NCBI RefSeq assembly: GCF_012275535.1
Contig: NZ_JAAVTK010000011.1
Location: 1-64,000 of the forward strand
DNA from: Hymenobacter artigasi
Lineage (GTDB): Bacteria; Bacteroidota; Bacteroidia; Cytophagales; Hymenobacteraceae
Length of the DNA: 64,000 nucleotides
Direction: 5' to 3'
Shown here: positions 7,883 to 18,077 of the stretch, piece by piece
Layout: each line of letters opens with the position of its first letter
Position numbering within the stretch: position 1 is the stretch's first letter
Notes under the pieces: generated by a model
What the model was told of the DNA's origin: nothing
What the model saw: the letters and a program-made list of their open reading frames with translations, nothing else
Database searches by the model: none
Program-made: the position numbers and the translations under genes

Positions 7883-8599
7883 ATGAATCCATTACTGAAT
7901 AGACAAGAGTTTCGCAAGTTTGCGGTGAAAGGACAGGGCCTGAGCGGCCTGGGCGTGGACCAGTACCTGAACCACATGGAAGGCCAGGTGCGCAACGGCA
8001 TGATGTTGCCCACCAACATGACCCGCTCGGTGATTGAGGAGCGGCCGCAGAACTTCCGCGAAATTGACGTGTTTTCGCGCTTGATTATGGACCGCATCGT
8101 GTTTCTGGGTACGGCTGTGGACGACTACATCGCCAACATTCTGACGGCCCAAATGCTGTTTCTGGAGTCGGCCGATGCCAAGAAGGACATCCTGCTCTAC
8201 ATCAACTCGCCCGGCGGCTCGGTGTATGCCGGCCTGGGTATCTACGACACGATGCAGTACGTGAACCCCGACGTGGCCACGATTTGCACCGGCCTGGCGG
8301 CTTCGATGGGTGCCGTGCTACTGGCAGGTGGCGCTCCAAACAAGCGTTCGGCCCTCCCCCACGCCCGCGTGATGATTCACCAGCCTTCGGGCGGGGCACA
8401 GGGTCAGTCGTCGGACATCGAAATTACGGCCCGCGAAATCCTGAAGCTGAAGAAGGAGCTGTATGACATTCTGGCGCAGCACACCGGCAAAACCTACCAG
8501 GAAATTCACGACAACTCGGACCGCGACTACTGGATGCGGGCTGATGAGGCCAAAGAGTACGGCCTGATTGATGAGGTACTGGAAAAGAAGAAAGCCTAA
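7883..8599 (+). CDS. clpP: ATP-dependent Clp protease proteolytic subunit
   Basis: The serine peptidase barrel that degrades substrates unfolded by ClpX or ClpA/C. The 238-residue protein has the nucleophile Ser141 in GLAASMGAVL and the catalytic His166 in VMIHQP. The oxyanion segment SPGGSVYAGLGIYDTM is also present. I chose the ATG at 7883 (MNPLLNRQEF); a longer frame starts inside the tig terminator and is not credible. A TACATTTT box (7869-7876) lies six bases before the ATG, so the transcript may have almost no leader. Its terminator separates it from clpX. Confidence 0.96.
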   Translation: MNPLLNRQEFRKFAVKGQGLSGLGVDQYLNHMEGQVRNGMMLPTNMTRSVIEERPQNFREIDVFSRLIMDRIVFLGTAVDDYIANILTAQMLFLESADAKKDILLYINSPGGSVYAGLGIYDTMQYVNPDVATICTGLAASMGAVLLAGGAPNKRSALPHARVMIHQPSGGAQGQSSDIEITAREILKLKKELYDILAQHTGKTYQEIHDNSDRDYWMRADEAKEYGLIDEVLEKKKA

Positions 8600-8651
8600 C
8601 CGCTGACTTTCGCGAATTTGCCGGCTTCCGGCAGATTCACCTAGCGATAAA

Positions 8652-8682
8652 AAGCTCCTGTTGGTTCAACGGGAGCTTTTTT
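8652..8682 (+). terminator. Intrinsic terminator of clpP
   Basis: The stem AAGCTCCTGTTG/CAACGGGAGCTT with a GTT loop and one G-T pair is followed by a T run (8677-8682). Confidence 0.85.
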
Positions 8683-8801
8683 GTTGCGCCGGGCTTTGCC
8701 CTTGAGCAGCACCGGTTTCAGGGGGCAGCGTGCGTTGCTGCGAGCCGGCCCTGGTGAATGTAGTGGCACCATTTTTCTGGCCGCCGACGTTGGGCATGTC
8801 G

Positions 8802-8809
8802 TATCTTTG
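8802..8809 (+). promoter_or_regulatory. -7 promoter box of clpX
   Basis: TATCTTTG matches TAnnTTTG exactly and lies 52 bases before the GTG start. The -33 element is weak (CTGG near 8777). Confidence 0.5.
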
Positions 8810-8860
8810 AGCCCGCTTGTTTTAAAACCTGCCCTCCCACCCTATTCTATTCCTTTTTCC

Positions 8861-10084
<1,224 letters not shown>

Positions 10085-10129
10085 GGATTTTGTTAGTGAG
10101 CATTTAATGCTGATTAGTCAGCCTCTGGG

Positions 10130-10166
10130 AATGGGAAGTTCGGTTTGGGCCGGGCTTCCCATTTTT
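10130..10166 (+). terminator. Intrinsic terminator of clpX
   Basis: The stem AATGGGAAG/CTTCCCATT (10130-10138 and 10155-10163) is followed by TTTTT. Confidence 0.75.
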
Positions 10167-10186
10167 GTTGACTTATTTCGGACGAT

Positions 10187-10660
10187 ATGGGGATTTTCTC
10201 TTTTTTATTTCGCAAGCCGGTTGTTATAGAAGACGGCTTTTTTGGCCGGCTCATCCAGGAATCGTGTGATTTCAGTGCTTCCCGCGTCTGTTGGTACGCA
10301 AAGAGCGTCTTGTTTACCCCGATAGGCAATACAATAATGTGCATGATTGATGCTGATGGCGCCGGTTCGCTATTGGCACAATGCAGCTTCTTTAAGCAGT
10401 TCGAAGAATTATACCCGGAAGTGTTGCCGAAAATCAGGCTTATTGTTGAATCAGAAGTTCAGCGCATGGCTCTTGATGTTCCGATTATAGATTTTGAGAT
10501 GACCCACCGGCTGGCCGGCCTCACTATCCCACAATTAACCAGTAAACCTGTGAAATGGGAGCTTTGGTTTGAGCCAGTAGATACCCAGCAGTGGGGCTAT
10601 ACCGTCATAGTTGATATGATTGATAACATACCACAAGCAGGCATTGGCATCTCAGCCTGA
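10187..10660 (+). CDS. Hypothetical protein, AT-rich orphan gene
   Basis: A 157-residue protein I do not recognise. It has no signal peptide or membrane helix; the start MGIFSFLFRKP is short and hydrophobic but followed by charged residues. The C-terminal half looks like an alpha/beta fold (KWELWFEPVD, GYTVIVDMID). Its base composition is far from its neighbours: bases 10441-10500 contain 22 G/C of 60, whereas nearby clpX is clearly GC-rich. It sits alone between two terminators. This pattern suggests recent gain by transfer. An immunity or stress role is possible but unsupported. Confidence 0.7.
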   Translation: MGIFSFLFRKPVVIEDGFFGRLIQESCDFSASRVCWYAKSVLFTPIGNTIMCMIDADGAGSLLAQCSFFKQFEELYPEVLPKIRLIVESEVQRMALDVPIIDFEMTHRLAGLTIPQLTSKPVKWELWFEPVDTQQWGYTVIVDMIDNIPQAGIGISA

Positions 10661-10741
10661 CATCGAAACAGTCGCGTAGTGTATTTCTAAGTACGGTGAG
10701 CAAGCGGGTGCTTTTGATTACCCGTTCATCTCCTTCACCAC

Positions 10742-10775
10742 AAAAAAAAAGGCCCGCCAATTGGCGGGCCTTTTT
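10742..10775. terminator. Bidirectional terminator, perfect palindrome
   Basis: AAAAA-GGCCCGCC-AATT-GGCGGGCC-TTTTT is a perfect palindrome (10746-10775). It ends the rightward orphan gene and the leftward metalloprotease gene, which converge here. Confidence 0.9.
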
Positions 10776-10808
10776 CATACTCAGCCGGGAAGCTCCCGGC
10801 CTACGTCT

Positions 10809-13800
10809 TTACTCCACCACCACGCGCTGAATGCTGGGGGCGCTGCCGTCCGTTTGCACGGTGAGCAGGTAGGTGCCGGTGGCCAGGCCGGTGGTGGGCA
10901 GTTCGGTGGTGCTGCCGCTGAAGGTGCGCGTTGCTACGAGCTGGCCCAGCACGTTGCGCAGGGTGGCGCTGGCTTTGGCAGCCGGGGCCGTGAGGGCGAC
11001 GTGCAGGGTGGATTTATCAGCTACCGGGTTGGGCCACACGCTGAATTCGCTCTGGTTGACTTTGGCAGTAGCCAGGCCGATGGTCACGGTGTAGACGTTG
11101 GTGGTGGCGCTGGGGCCACCGGCCGTGGTCACGACTACGTTGCCGGTGGTGGCACCGGCGGGCACGAAGAAGGTGATGGTGGTACCGTTCACGACGGTGA
11201 AAACCGGGACAACCACGCCATTCAGGGTGATTGAGGTAGTGCCCAGCAGGTTGGTACCGGTGAGGGTGACATAAGTGCCTACGGCCCCGGTGGAGGGCGT
11301 CATGCTGGCAATGGTGGGAGCCGGCGGCACTACCGTGAACAGGATGCCGTTGCTGGCCCCGCCGCCGGTGGTCACGATGACGTTGCCGGTGGTGGCGGTG
11401 GCAGGCACTACGGCCGTCATGCTGGTGGCGCTGGTCACGTTGAACGTGGTGGCCGCAACCCCATTGAAGGTAACGCTTGTGGCACCGCCGAAGCCGCTGC
11501 CCGTGAGGGTAACCGTGGTACCGGTGGGGCCGCTGGGCGGCGCAATCCGGCTGATGGTGGGCACGGGGGTGGTTACCGTGAACAGCAGGCCGTTGCTGGC
11601 AATGCCATTGCCGGCGTACACGACTACGTTGCCGGTAGTGGCGCCGTTGGGCACGGTCACGGCAATGGTCTGGGCATCAATGATGCCAACGCTGGCCGTG
11701 GCTACGCCATTGAACGTCACGCGCGTAACGGCGGTGAAGTTGGTGCCGGTCAGCACCACGCCCGAGGCAATGGGGCCGGTATTGGGCGTGAGGCTGACGA
11801 GCGTGGGGGTGGGCGGCGGCGTAACGCAGGTAGTGCTGAGCACGAAGTTGCCCGCAGCAATTGCCCCCGAACCCCGGTAGCCGCTCACAAACACGTAGTA
11901 AGTGGTACCAAAGGCGGAGTTAAACGTTACCGTTGAGGCCAGCGAGTTGGCGGCGCAGTTAGCAGCGTCATCATTGGCACCCACGCAGGTGTAGGCTCCA
12001 CAAGTACCCGAGTACACAAACAGCTTGGAATCGAAATTGGTAGCTGCATTGCAGGTCGATACCGTGATGCTGGCACCCGTGCCCACGATGCTGTAGAATA
12101 TGCCCGCACCATCTACAGTGATGGCGGTGCAGCTGCCCGTGGGGTCGCCGGTGGCCGTGGAGCCGACGGTGGTGCCGGTAACGGACTGGCCGCAGGTGAG
12201 GGCAATGGCATTGGCGCAGGCATCATTAACGGGAGGTACCGTGAAGGCGGTGGTGGAAGTACCCACGCCGCCCAGGGCCGTAACCGCGATGAAGCCAGTG
12301 GTGACGCCGGCCGGCGCAGTCACCGAAATCTGGGTAGCCGACGTCACCGTGAAGGTGGGGGCTACCGTGCCGTTGAAGGTTACCTGCGTAGCGCCGGTGA
12401 AGTTGAGGCCCGTGATAACCACCACGGTACCCGCCACGCCATTGGTGGGCGTGAAGGACGTGATAACCGGCGCCGGAATCACGACGAAGTTGGTGGTTGA
12501 AACGCCGGTGCCGACGGGCGTGGTCACGGCAATGGGGCCGGTGGTGGCACCTGCTGGCACGGTGGCCGTAATCTGGGTGCTCGATACCACCGTGAATGCC
12601 GTTGCGCTGGTGGTGTTGAAGCGCACCTGCGAAGCCAGCGTGAAATCGGTGCCGGTGATGGTGACCACCGTGCCCACCGCGCCGGTGGCGGGCGTGAAGC
12701 TGATAACAACGGGCGGCGCGCCTACCACAAACGGCGTAGCCGAAGTAGCCGTGCCCGTTGGGGCCGTAATGGTAATGGGGCCGGTAGTAGTGCCGGCGGC
12801 CACGATAGCCGTGAGCTGCGTAGCCGAAACCACCGTGAAGCTGGCGGCAGCCGTGCCATTGAAGGCCACGGCCGTAACGCCGGTGAAGTTCGAGCCCAGC
12901 ACCGTTACCACCGTGCCAGCCAGGCCGCCGGTGGGCGTGAAGCTGGAAATAGTGGGGCCGGGAGCCGGCGTGGTAATGGTGAAGTTGGTGTTCGAGATAT
13001 CGAAGAAGTAGTTATCAGCGGCTTCTACCATGATGCGTGCCTGCGTCTGGTCAGCCGTTGGGCTTGGGGCAATTACGATGGCCGAACCGTTGTTGGGCAC
13101 GGCGGCGGCCAGTACGGTTGGGTAGGTCAGGCCGCCATCGAGGCTCAAGCGGATGTTTACCGTGGCGCAGCTAACGGGGGCATTGGTGGTGCCGGCCACG
13201 TCCCAGGTTACGGTTTGGGCCGCGCCGCCCGTCCAGGTTACGGCCGTGTTGGGGGCCTGCACCACGAAGGGGCCGGCGGTGCTGCTCACGCTCAGGCTCA
13301 CCAGCGAGCTGTAGTTGACGCCGCCGATAACCCCGGCGGGGCCGCTGTGCTCGTCGCGGACTGTGCAGCGGAATGCCAGCGTGCGCGTCACGGTGGGCAG
13401 GCGCTCGCCGATGACGGTGGTGTTGTTCAGCAGGTCGGACAGGCGCGGGAAGTAGCGGGTGCCGCTGACCAGGGGCACGAAGGAGCGGAACAGGGGCACG
13501 TTCTGGGCGGCTACCTGGGCATCGTTGGGCGCCTGCTGGGCACCGAGGTCCAGCTCTTCCCACATGTAGGTCAGGGCATCGTTTTCGGCGTCGGTGGCCG
13601 TGGCCGTCAGTTTGAAAGGCGTGCCGATGGGCAGGGTTTTGCCGCCGGCCGGGGCCGTCACCGTAGGCGCGGTGTTGCCGGTAGCCGTGGCGGTGCTGCA
13701 CGTCGTGCCATCAATAAAGACGCGCATCTCCTGGTAGTTACCCGTGTGGAAAGTGGGGTCTGAGTTGGGCTGCAGGTTGTTGGTTGAGGTGCAGATGCCG

Positions 13801-15056
13801 GCATACGCCATGATGGTTGTGCCCGAGCCGGGCTCCCAGGCCGTGGTGGCGTTGCGGTTGCCGCCGGCGCAGCTGCCCGCGTTGCCGTTGAAGGGATGGT
13901 TGCCGGAAAACTGGTGGCCCATCTCGTGGGCTACGTAGTCGATATCGAAGGCATCGCCCACGGGGCTGGGCGAACCCGTGACGCCCTGCGCCTTGCGCGC
14001 GCCGCACACCACTCCCAGCCCGGCTACGCCACCGCCACCGGTGCTCACCACGTGGCCGATGTCGTAGTTGGCATTGCCAATGATGGCATCAACGTTGGAC
14101 TGGTTTTGCGACAGCATGGCGCTGCCGCTGCTATTCGTGTAGGCCGTGGGCGGCTGCGTGCCGGTACCACTCAGAAATACCAGCTGGCTATTATTGGCCA
14201 CTAGTACCATGCGGACCGCCAGCTCCTTCTCGTACACGCCCACCACGCGGTTCACAGTGGCTACTTCGCCGGCAATTACGCCGGCGGTGGTGTTGCCCTT
14301 CGTAAGCGCGTATTCGGGCGTGTTGGCCAGGGCCAGGCGGTAGGTACGCAGCTGCGGACCGGTAGAAAATGCCGTGGCACCATTGCCCGCAGCAGCCCCG
14401 GCCAGGCGAGTGGCAGCCGCTTGCTTGTCAGCGGGAGTTGGCTGAAAATCGCAGCTGGGAATGGGACCTGCGGCGGCGGCAGCCCGGTTCATATCCGTCT
14501 TGTAAAAGGCGAGATAGTGCCGGGTATCGGTCCGGGTAACGGGGTCGATGTAGAAGCTTTTGCCGGCTCCGGTCAGCACCTGGGCATGAAAGCCCTGGGG
14601 CGACAAGTCGAGGCGCAGCGAGGCGGAGGCATCATCCAGGCCCACGCCGGCGTAGGTCTTGATGGCCGGAAACTGCGCGGCCAGCGCGGGGGCCATGATG
14701 GGGGCTTCGCGCAGCGCGAAACGGCCGGTGCTGCCGTTGGGCAACGGCAACGCCAGCACCAGCGGGGCGGCATCGGGGCGGGTTTCGAGCGGGGCCGTGG
14801 CCAGGGCTGCCCGCAGGCCGTTCACGTCCAGCGTGAGGGGCTGGGAGTGAAACAGGGCCGCCGACAGTGGCGAGGCTGCCGCCGCACTGCGGGCTTCGGC
14901 ATCGGCCTGGAAAAATTGGGGGGTAGCCTGTTGGGCCTGAGCCCCCAGGGTGAAGCCCAGGGCCAGCAGCAGGGTGCCTATCCGGCCACGGCCACTACCA
15001 GCGGCAGCAGTTGCGAGCCGTTGGGTATTCGGCCTGCGAAAGTAATGTTGTTTCAT
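10809..15056 (-). CDS. Secreted reprolysin-like metalloprotease with IPT/TIG repeats and T9SS sorting domain
   Basis: A 1415-residue secreted protein. After a signal peptide (LLLALGFTLGAQAQ) and a prodomain-like region comes a metzincin zinc site, HEMGHQFSGNH, with a Met-turn GTTIMAYAG and the cysteine-rich stretch between them, as in Bacteroidota reprolysin-like peptidases. Then follow a cadherin/Ig-like domain, three IPT/TIG repeats, a cysteine-containing PPC-like domain, three more IPT/TIG repeats and a C-terminal type A T9SS signal (VWPNPVADKSTLHV). The metzincin glycine (HExxHxxG) is replaced by Ser-Gly here. I chose the ATG at 15056 (MKQHYF); 13 more codons are open upstream. It should cross the outer membrane by T9SS and be surface-attached or released. 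Confidence 0.92.
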   Translation of the reverse strand: MKQHYFRRPNTQRLATAAAGSGRGRIGTLLLALGFTLGAQAQQATPQFFQADAEARSAAAASPLSAALFHSQPLTLDVNGLRAALATAPLETRPDAAPLVLALPLPNGSTGRFALREAPIMAPALAAQFPAIKTYAGVGLDDASASLRLDLSPQGFHAQVLTGAGKSFYIDPVTRTDTRHYLAFYKTDMNRAAAAAGPIPSCDFQPTPADKQAAATRLAGAAAGNGATAFSTGPQLRTYRLALANTPEYALTKGNTTAGVIAGEVATVNRVVGVYEKELAVRMVLVANNSQLVFLSGTGTQPPTAYTNSSGSAMLSQNQSNVDAIIGNANYDIGHVVSTGGGGVAGLGVVCGARKAQGVTGSPSPVGDAFDIDYVAHEMGHQFSGNHPFNGNAGSCAGGNRNATTAWEPGSGTTIMAYAGICTSTNNLQPNSDPTFHTGNYQEMRVFIDGTTCSTATATGNTAPTVTAPAGGKTLPIGTPFKLTATATDAENDALTYMWEELDLGAQQAPNDAQVAAQNVPLFRSFVPLVSGTRYFPRLSDLLNNTTVIGERLPTVTRTLAFRCTVRDEHSGPAGVIGGVNYSSLVSLSVSSTAGPFVVQAPNTAVTWTGGAAQTVTWDVAGTTNAPVSCATVNIRLSLDGGLTYPTVLAAAVPNNGSAIVIAPSPTADQTQARIMVEAADNYFFDISNTNFTITTPAPGPTISSFTPTGGLAGTVVTVLGSNFTGVTAVAFNGTAAASFTVVSATQLTAIVAAGTTTGPITITAPTGTATSATPFVVGAPPVVISFTPATGAVGTVVTITGTDFTLASQVRFNTTSATAFTVVSSTQITATVPAGATTGPIAVTTPVGTGVSTTNFVVIPAPVITSFTPTNGVAGTVVVITGLNFTGATQVTFNGTVAPTFTVTSATQISVTAPAGVTTGFIAVTALGGVGTSTTAFTVPPVNDACANAIALTCGQSVTGTTVGSTATGDPTGSCTAITVDGAGIFYSIVGTGASITVSTCNAATNFDSKLFVYSGTCGAYTCVGANDDAANCAANSLASTVTFNSAFGTTYYVFVSGYRGSGAIAAGNFVLSTTCVTPPPTPTLVSLTPNTGPIASGVVLTGTNFTAVTRVTFNGVATASVGIIDAQTIAVTVPNGATTGNVVVYAGNGIASNGLLFTVTTPVPTISRIAPPSGPTGTTVTLTGSGFGGATSVTFNGVAATTFNVTSATSMTAVVPATATTGNVIVTTGGGASNGILFTVVPPAPTIASMTPSTGAVGTYVTLTGTNLLGTTSITLNGVVVPVFTVVNGTTITFFVPAGATTGNVVVTTAGGPSATTNVYTVTIGLATAKVNQSEFSVWPNPVADKSTLHVALTAPAAKASATLRNVLGQLVATRTFSGSTTELPTTGLATGTYLLTVQTDGSAPSIQRVVVE

Positions 15057-15208
15057 TAAAAGAGGGGTTGGTATGAAGGGAGTAAATCTAAGCAATTACC
15101 CCTGATTCAATGAGAAAATCTATCAGCTAACCGATTGATTTAGTCTGCAATTCCTCCTCTAAGTGACGACGTTCAATCCTAAAGCTTCCACCTGCATCAA
15201 CCAAACGC

Positions 15209-15242
15209 AAAAAAAGCCTCTGGAAATACCAGAAGCTTTTTT
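15209..15242 (-). terminator. Intrinsic terminator of lpxB
   Basis: On the minus strand the stem is AAAAAAGCTTCTGG/CCAGAGGCTTTTTT (one mismatch), ending in a T run. It lies about 35 bases past the lpxB stop. Confidence 0.75.
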
Positions 15243-15274
15243 GTTTAGTCAGCTGCCAACAGCTCGGCGGTTGG

Positions 15275-16387
15275 CTAGTTGCCGCGCAGGTAGCCAACCA
15301 TCAGCTCGGCGGTTTTTTTGGCGGCCTGGTGCTGGCCCAGCTTTTCGCGCAGCTCGGCGTAGCCGGCTTTCATGCGGGCCAGGTAGGGGGCATCGGTGAG
15401 CAGGGTGCGCAGCTCATCGAGCAGGTTGCGGGCCGTGAAGTCGCCCTGAATCAGCTCGCGCACCACCTCGCGGCCGGCAATGAGGTTCACCAGCGAAATG
15501 TAGGGCACCTTAATAACCATCTTGCCGATGGCGTAGCTCAGCGAGCTGGTGCGGTAGCACACAATCTGGGGCACGTCGAAGAGAGCGGTTTCGAGCGTGG
15601 CCGTGCCGCTGGTGACGAGGGCCGCCGTGGCGTGGCTGAGCAGGTCGAAGGTCTGGTCGAATACGAACCGGATGCCGTTGCGGTGGAAGTGCTTGTAGTA
15701 ATTAGCGTCGAGGTTGGTGACGCCGGCCACCACGAACTGGTACTCCTGAAAACCCGGCAGAATGGCAATCATCTCGTGCAGCATCTCCTCGATTTCCTGC
15801 TTGCGCGAGCCCGGCAGCACGGCAATAATGGGCTTGTCGGGCTCCAGGCGGTTGCGCTCGTAGAAGTCGGTGGTGGGCTCAAATTCGGCCACGGCATCGG
15901 CCGTGGGATTGCCGGCGTAGTCGACGGGATAGTTGAATTTCTGGTAGAACTCTGTTTCGAAAGGCAGGATGACGAACATCTTGTCTACCCGGGCCTTCAC
16001 CTGCTCGACGCGGCCCTGGTTCCAGGCCCATATTTTGGGCGAGATGTAGTAGAACACCTTGATGCCGTTGTCTTTGGCAATTTTGGCCATGCGCAGATTG
16101 AAACCGGCGTAGTCCACCAGAATCAGGACATCGGGCTTGTAGACCAGCAAGTCCTGCTGGCACTGCTTGAGGTAGCCGCGAAACTTGAGAATGCTGGTAG
16201 CCGCTTCCAGAAAGCCCATAATGGCCAGGTCCTGGTAGTGGCGCACCAGCTCGCCGCCTTCGGCCTGCATCATGTCGCCGCCCCAGTAGCGGAACTGCGC
16301 CTCGGCATCCTGCTGGCGCAGCTCGTGCATGAGGTTGGCAGCGTGAAAATCGCCCGACCGTTCGCCGGCTATTAAGTAGTATTTCAT
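15275..16387 (-). CDS. lpxB: Lipid-A-disaccharide synthase
   Basis: A membrane-associated GT19 glycosyltransferase that joins UDP-2,3-diacylglucosamine and lipid X into the lipid A disaccharide. The 370-residue protein opens with MKYYLIAGERSGDFHAANLM, the family signature, followed by RYWGGDMMQAEG and the IMGFLEA loop. YISPKIWAWNQGRV and the LPFE segment lie in the middle, and LPGSRKQEIEEML starts the C-terminal half. It starts with ATG. It is the last gene of a leftward row whose earlier members (pterin synthase, ABC permease, binding protein) are functionally unrelated. Confidence 0.96.
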   Translation of the reverse strand: MKYYLIAGERSGDFHAANLMHELRQQDAEAQFRYWGGDMMQAEGGELVRHYQDLAIMGFLEAATSILKFRGYLKQCQQDLLVYKPDVLILVDYAGFNLRMAKIAKDNGIKVFYYISPKIWAWNQGRVEQVKARVDKMFVILPFETEFYQKFNYPVDYAGNPTADAVAEFEPTTDFYERNRLEPDKPIIAVLPGSRKQEIEEMLHEMIAILPGFQEYQFVVAGVTNLDANYYKHFHRNGIRFVFDQTFDLLSHATAALVTSGTATLETALFDVPQIVCYRTSSLSYAIGKMVIKVPYISLVNLIAGREVVRELIQGDFTARNLLDELRTLLTDAPYLARMKAGYAELREKLGQHQAAKKTAELMVGYLRGN

Positions 16388-16390
16388 TTG

Positions 16391-16499
16391 TTGGAATTAC
16401 AAATTATAAATTATGAATCATGAATTACACCGGATTTATTCTTCTGAAAATCAGCGCTTCATAATTTATAATTCATAATTCAAAATTTATAATTAAGCC
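16391..16499. repeat. AT-rich word array arranged as an inverted repeat
   Basis: The left part (AATTACAAATTATAAATTATG and similar words) and the right part (CATAATTTATAATTCATAAT) are inverted copies around a normal-looking 33-base centre. The right part ends in the stop codon of the pterin synthase gene. It fills the whole gap between that gene and lpxB. Confidence 0.75.
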
Positions 16500-16909
16500 C
16501 CGTAGTACTCCACGAAGTTGCGCGGCGTTTCGTAGAGTTTTACGCAGTGCAGGCGGGCCAAGGTGATGGCGGGCAGCTCGCGCTCGATAATTTGCCAGAA
16601 GGCAATGGCCAGATTCTCGGTGCTGGCCATCTGGCCAGCCATGAAGGGCACGTCGAGGTTGAGGTTTTTGTGGTCGACCTGGTCGGTGATGTGGATGCGC
16701 AGCAGGTCGGACAAGGCCTTCAAATCGACCACAAAGCCGGTTTCGGGGTCGGGGTCGCCCTTCACCGTCACGATGAGGTCGTAGTTGTGGCCGTGCCAAT
16801 TGGTATTGGCACAGGGGCCGAACACTTCGCGGTTGCGCTCCTCGCTCCATTTGGGGTTGTTGAGCTTGTGGGCGGCGTTGAAATGTTCCTGGCGGCTGAT
16901 ATATATCAT
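16493..16909 (-). CDS. 6-pyruvoyl-tetrahydropterin synthase / QueD family protein
   Basis: A 138-residue T-fold enzyme that acts on dihydroneopterin triphosphate. Zinc ligands are His15 in FNAAHKL and the two histidines of WHGHNY. The catalytic cysteine lies five residues before HGH (C-ANTNW-HGH). That spacing is typical of 6-pyruvoyl-tetrahydropterin synthases; QueD enzymes of the queuosine pathway usually have C-x3-HGH. The assignment is therefore open between pterin and queuosine metabolism. Later motifs DLKALSDLL, DHKNLN and the conserved Glu in KLYETPRN fit both. It is transcribed leftward between an ABC permease gene and lpxB, with repeat arrays on both sides. Confidence 0.88.
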   Translation of the reverse strand: MIYISRQEHFNAAHKLNNPKWSEERNREVFGPCANTNWHGHNYDLIVTVKGDPDPETGFVVDLKALSDLLRIHITDQVDHKNLNLDVPFMAGQMASTENLAIAFWQIIERELPAITLARLHCVKLYETPRNFVEYYGA

Positions 16910-16911
16910 TT

Positions 16912-17083
16912 TGGGGACTTAGGGACTTGGGGACTTGGGGACTTGGAAGCCTGAGAACCAGGGGGCTTGGGCCGACGGGGCTTGGCTGAGATAATCGGCT
17001 ACTGATTGAGCCTGCTATTCCAAAACCAAATCCCGAAGCCCCGAAGCCCCCAAGTCCCTAAGTTCCCAAGTTCCCAAGTCCCT
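16912..17083. repeat. GGGACTTGG word array arranged as an inverted repeat
   Basis: The left part (16912-16981) repeats GGGGACTT four times and then degenerates; the right part (17030-17083) holds the complement (CCAAGTCCC, AAGTTCCC). The right part encodes the last residues (GLGNLGT) and the stop of the ABC permease. The array fills the gap before the pterin synthase. Confidence 0.75.
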
Positions 17084-18077
17084 TTCTTCGCAGCAAATAT
17101 ACGAAGAAGGGTACCCCGAACAGGGCCGTGACCAAGCCCACCGGCAGCCCGGCCGGCGGGTAGAGCAACCGGGCCAGCAGGTCGCAGGCTAGCAAAAACG
17201 CCCCGCCCAGCACCGCGCACACCACCAGATTGTAGCGGCCCGTGGTGCCCAGCAGCCCCCGCGTGAGATGCGGAATGAGCAGGCCCACAAAGCCCACCGG
17301 CCCGCACAGCGCCACCACCCCGCCCGTGAGGCCGGCCGCCAGCAGCACCAGCAGCCAGCGCCGCCGGGCCACGGGCAGGCCCAGAGCGGCGGCCCGCTCC
17401 TCGCCCAGCAGCAGCAGGTTGAGGTCTTTTTGCAGGAAAGCCAGCAGCAACAGGCTGATGCCCAGCGCCGCCGCCGGATACGGCAGCACCTCCCACCCCG
17501 CCCGCTCGAAGCTGCCAAATGCCCAAAATACCACGCTCCGCAAGCTGCCCTCAGGCGAGGCCAGGAAGGTGAGCAGGCTGCCCAGCGCCGCCGCCAGCGC
17601 CCCCACGGCCACGCCCGCCAGCAGCAGCGGGGCCGGCAGAATCTTGCCGCGCCGGGTGCCCAGCGCCACCACCAGCAGCGTGGCCCCAAACGCCCCGGCC
17701 AGTGCGGCCAGCGGCGGCAAATACACGCCCATAAACGTGAGCGAGGGCACCAGCACATACGTCGCAATGGCCCCCAGCGAAGCCCCCGAGGCCGTGCCTA
17801 GCAAGTAGGGGTCGGCCAGCGGGTTGGTGACCAGGGTTTGGAGGAGGTAGCCGCTCACGGCCAGGCTGGCGCCGGCCAGCAGCGCCAGCAGCAGGCGCGG
17901 CAGCCGCAGCTGCACCAGCACGAGTTGGGCCGGGTCGGCGGGGTTGTAGTGCCGGAAAGTCTTCAGAATGAAAGCATACGAGGTATCGTAGCTGCCCACG
18001 CGCAGGCCCAGCACGAGGAGGGCCAGCGTGAGCAGCAGGCCGATTAGCAGCCAAAGCAAGGGGCGGGATGACTTCAA
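17058..18077 (-). CDS. FecCD/BtuC-type ABC transporter permease
   Basis: A 339-residue polytopic inner-membrane protein of the siderophore/haem/cobalamin importer permease family. About nine or ten hydrophobic helices are visible. Family motifs are RLPRLLLALLAGASLAVSGY near residue 60, NPLADPYLLG near residue 88, and GPVGFVGLLIPH near residue 265. The start is TTG (18075-18077) and lies in an AT-word repeat; the C-terminus (GLGNLGT) is encoded by another repeat array. It follows the binding-protein gene by 62 bases. No ATP-binding subunit is encoded in the window, so the ATPase must lie elsewhere. Confidence 0.93.
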   Translation of the reverse strand: MKSSRPLLWLLIGLLLTLALLVLGLRVGSYDTSYAFILKTFRHYNPADPAQLVLVQLRLPRLLLALLAGASLAVSGYLLQTLVTNPLADPYLLGTASGASLGAIATYVLVPSLTFMGVYLPPLAALAGAFGATLLVVALGTRRGKILPAPLLLAGVAVGALAAALGSLLTFLASPEGSLRSVVFWAFGSFERAGWEVLPYPAAALGISLLLLAFLQKDLNLLLLGEERAAALGLPVARRRWLLVLLAAGLTGGVVALCGPVGFVGLLIPHLTRGLLGTTGRYNLVVCAVLGGAFLLACDLLARLLYPPAGLPVGLVTALFGVPFFVYLLRRKGLGNLGT

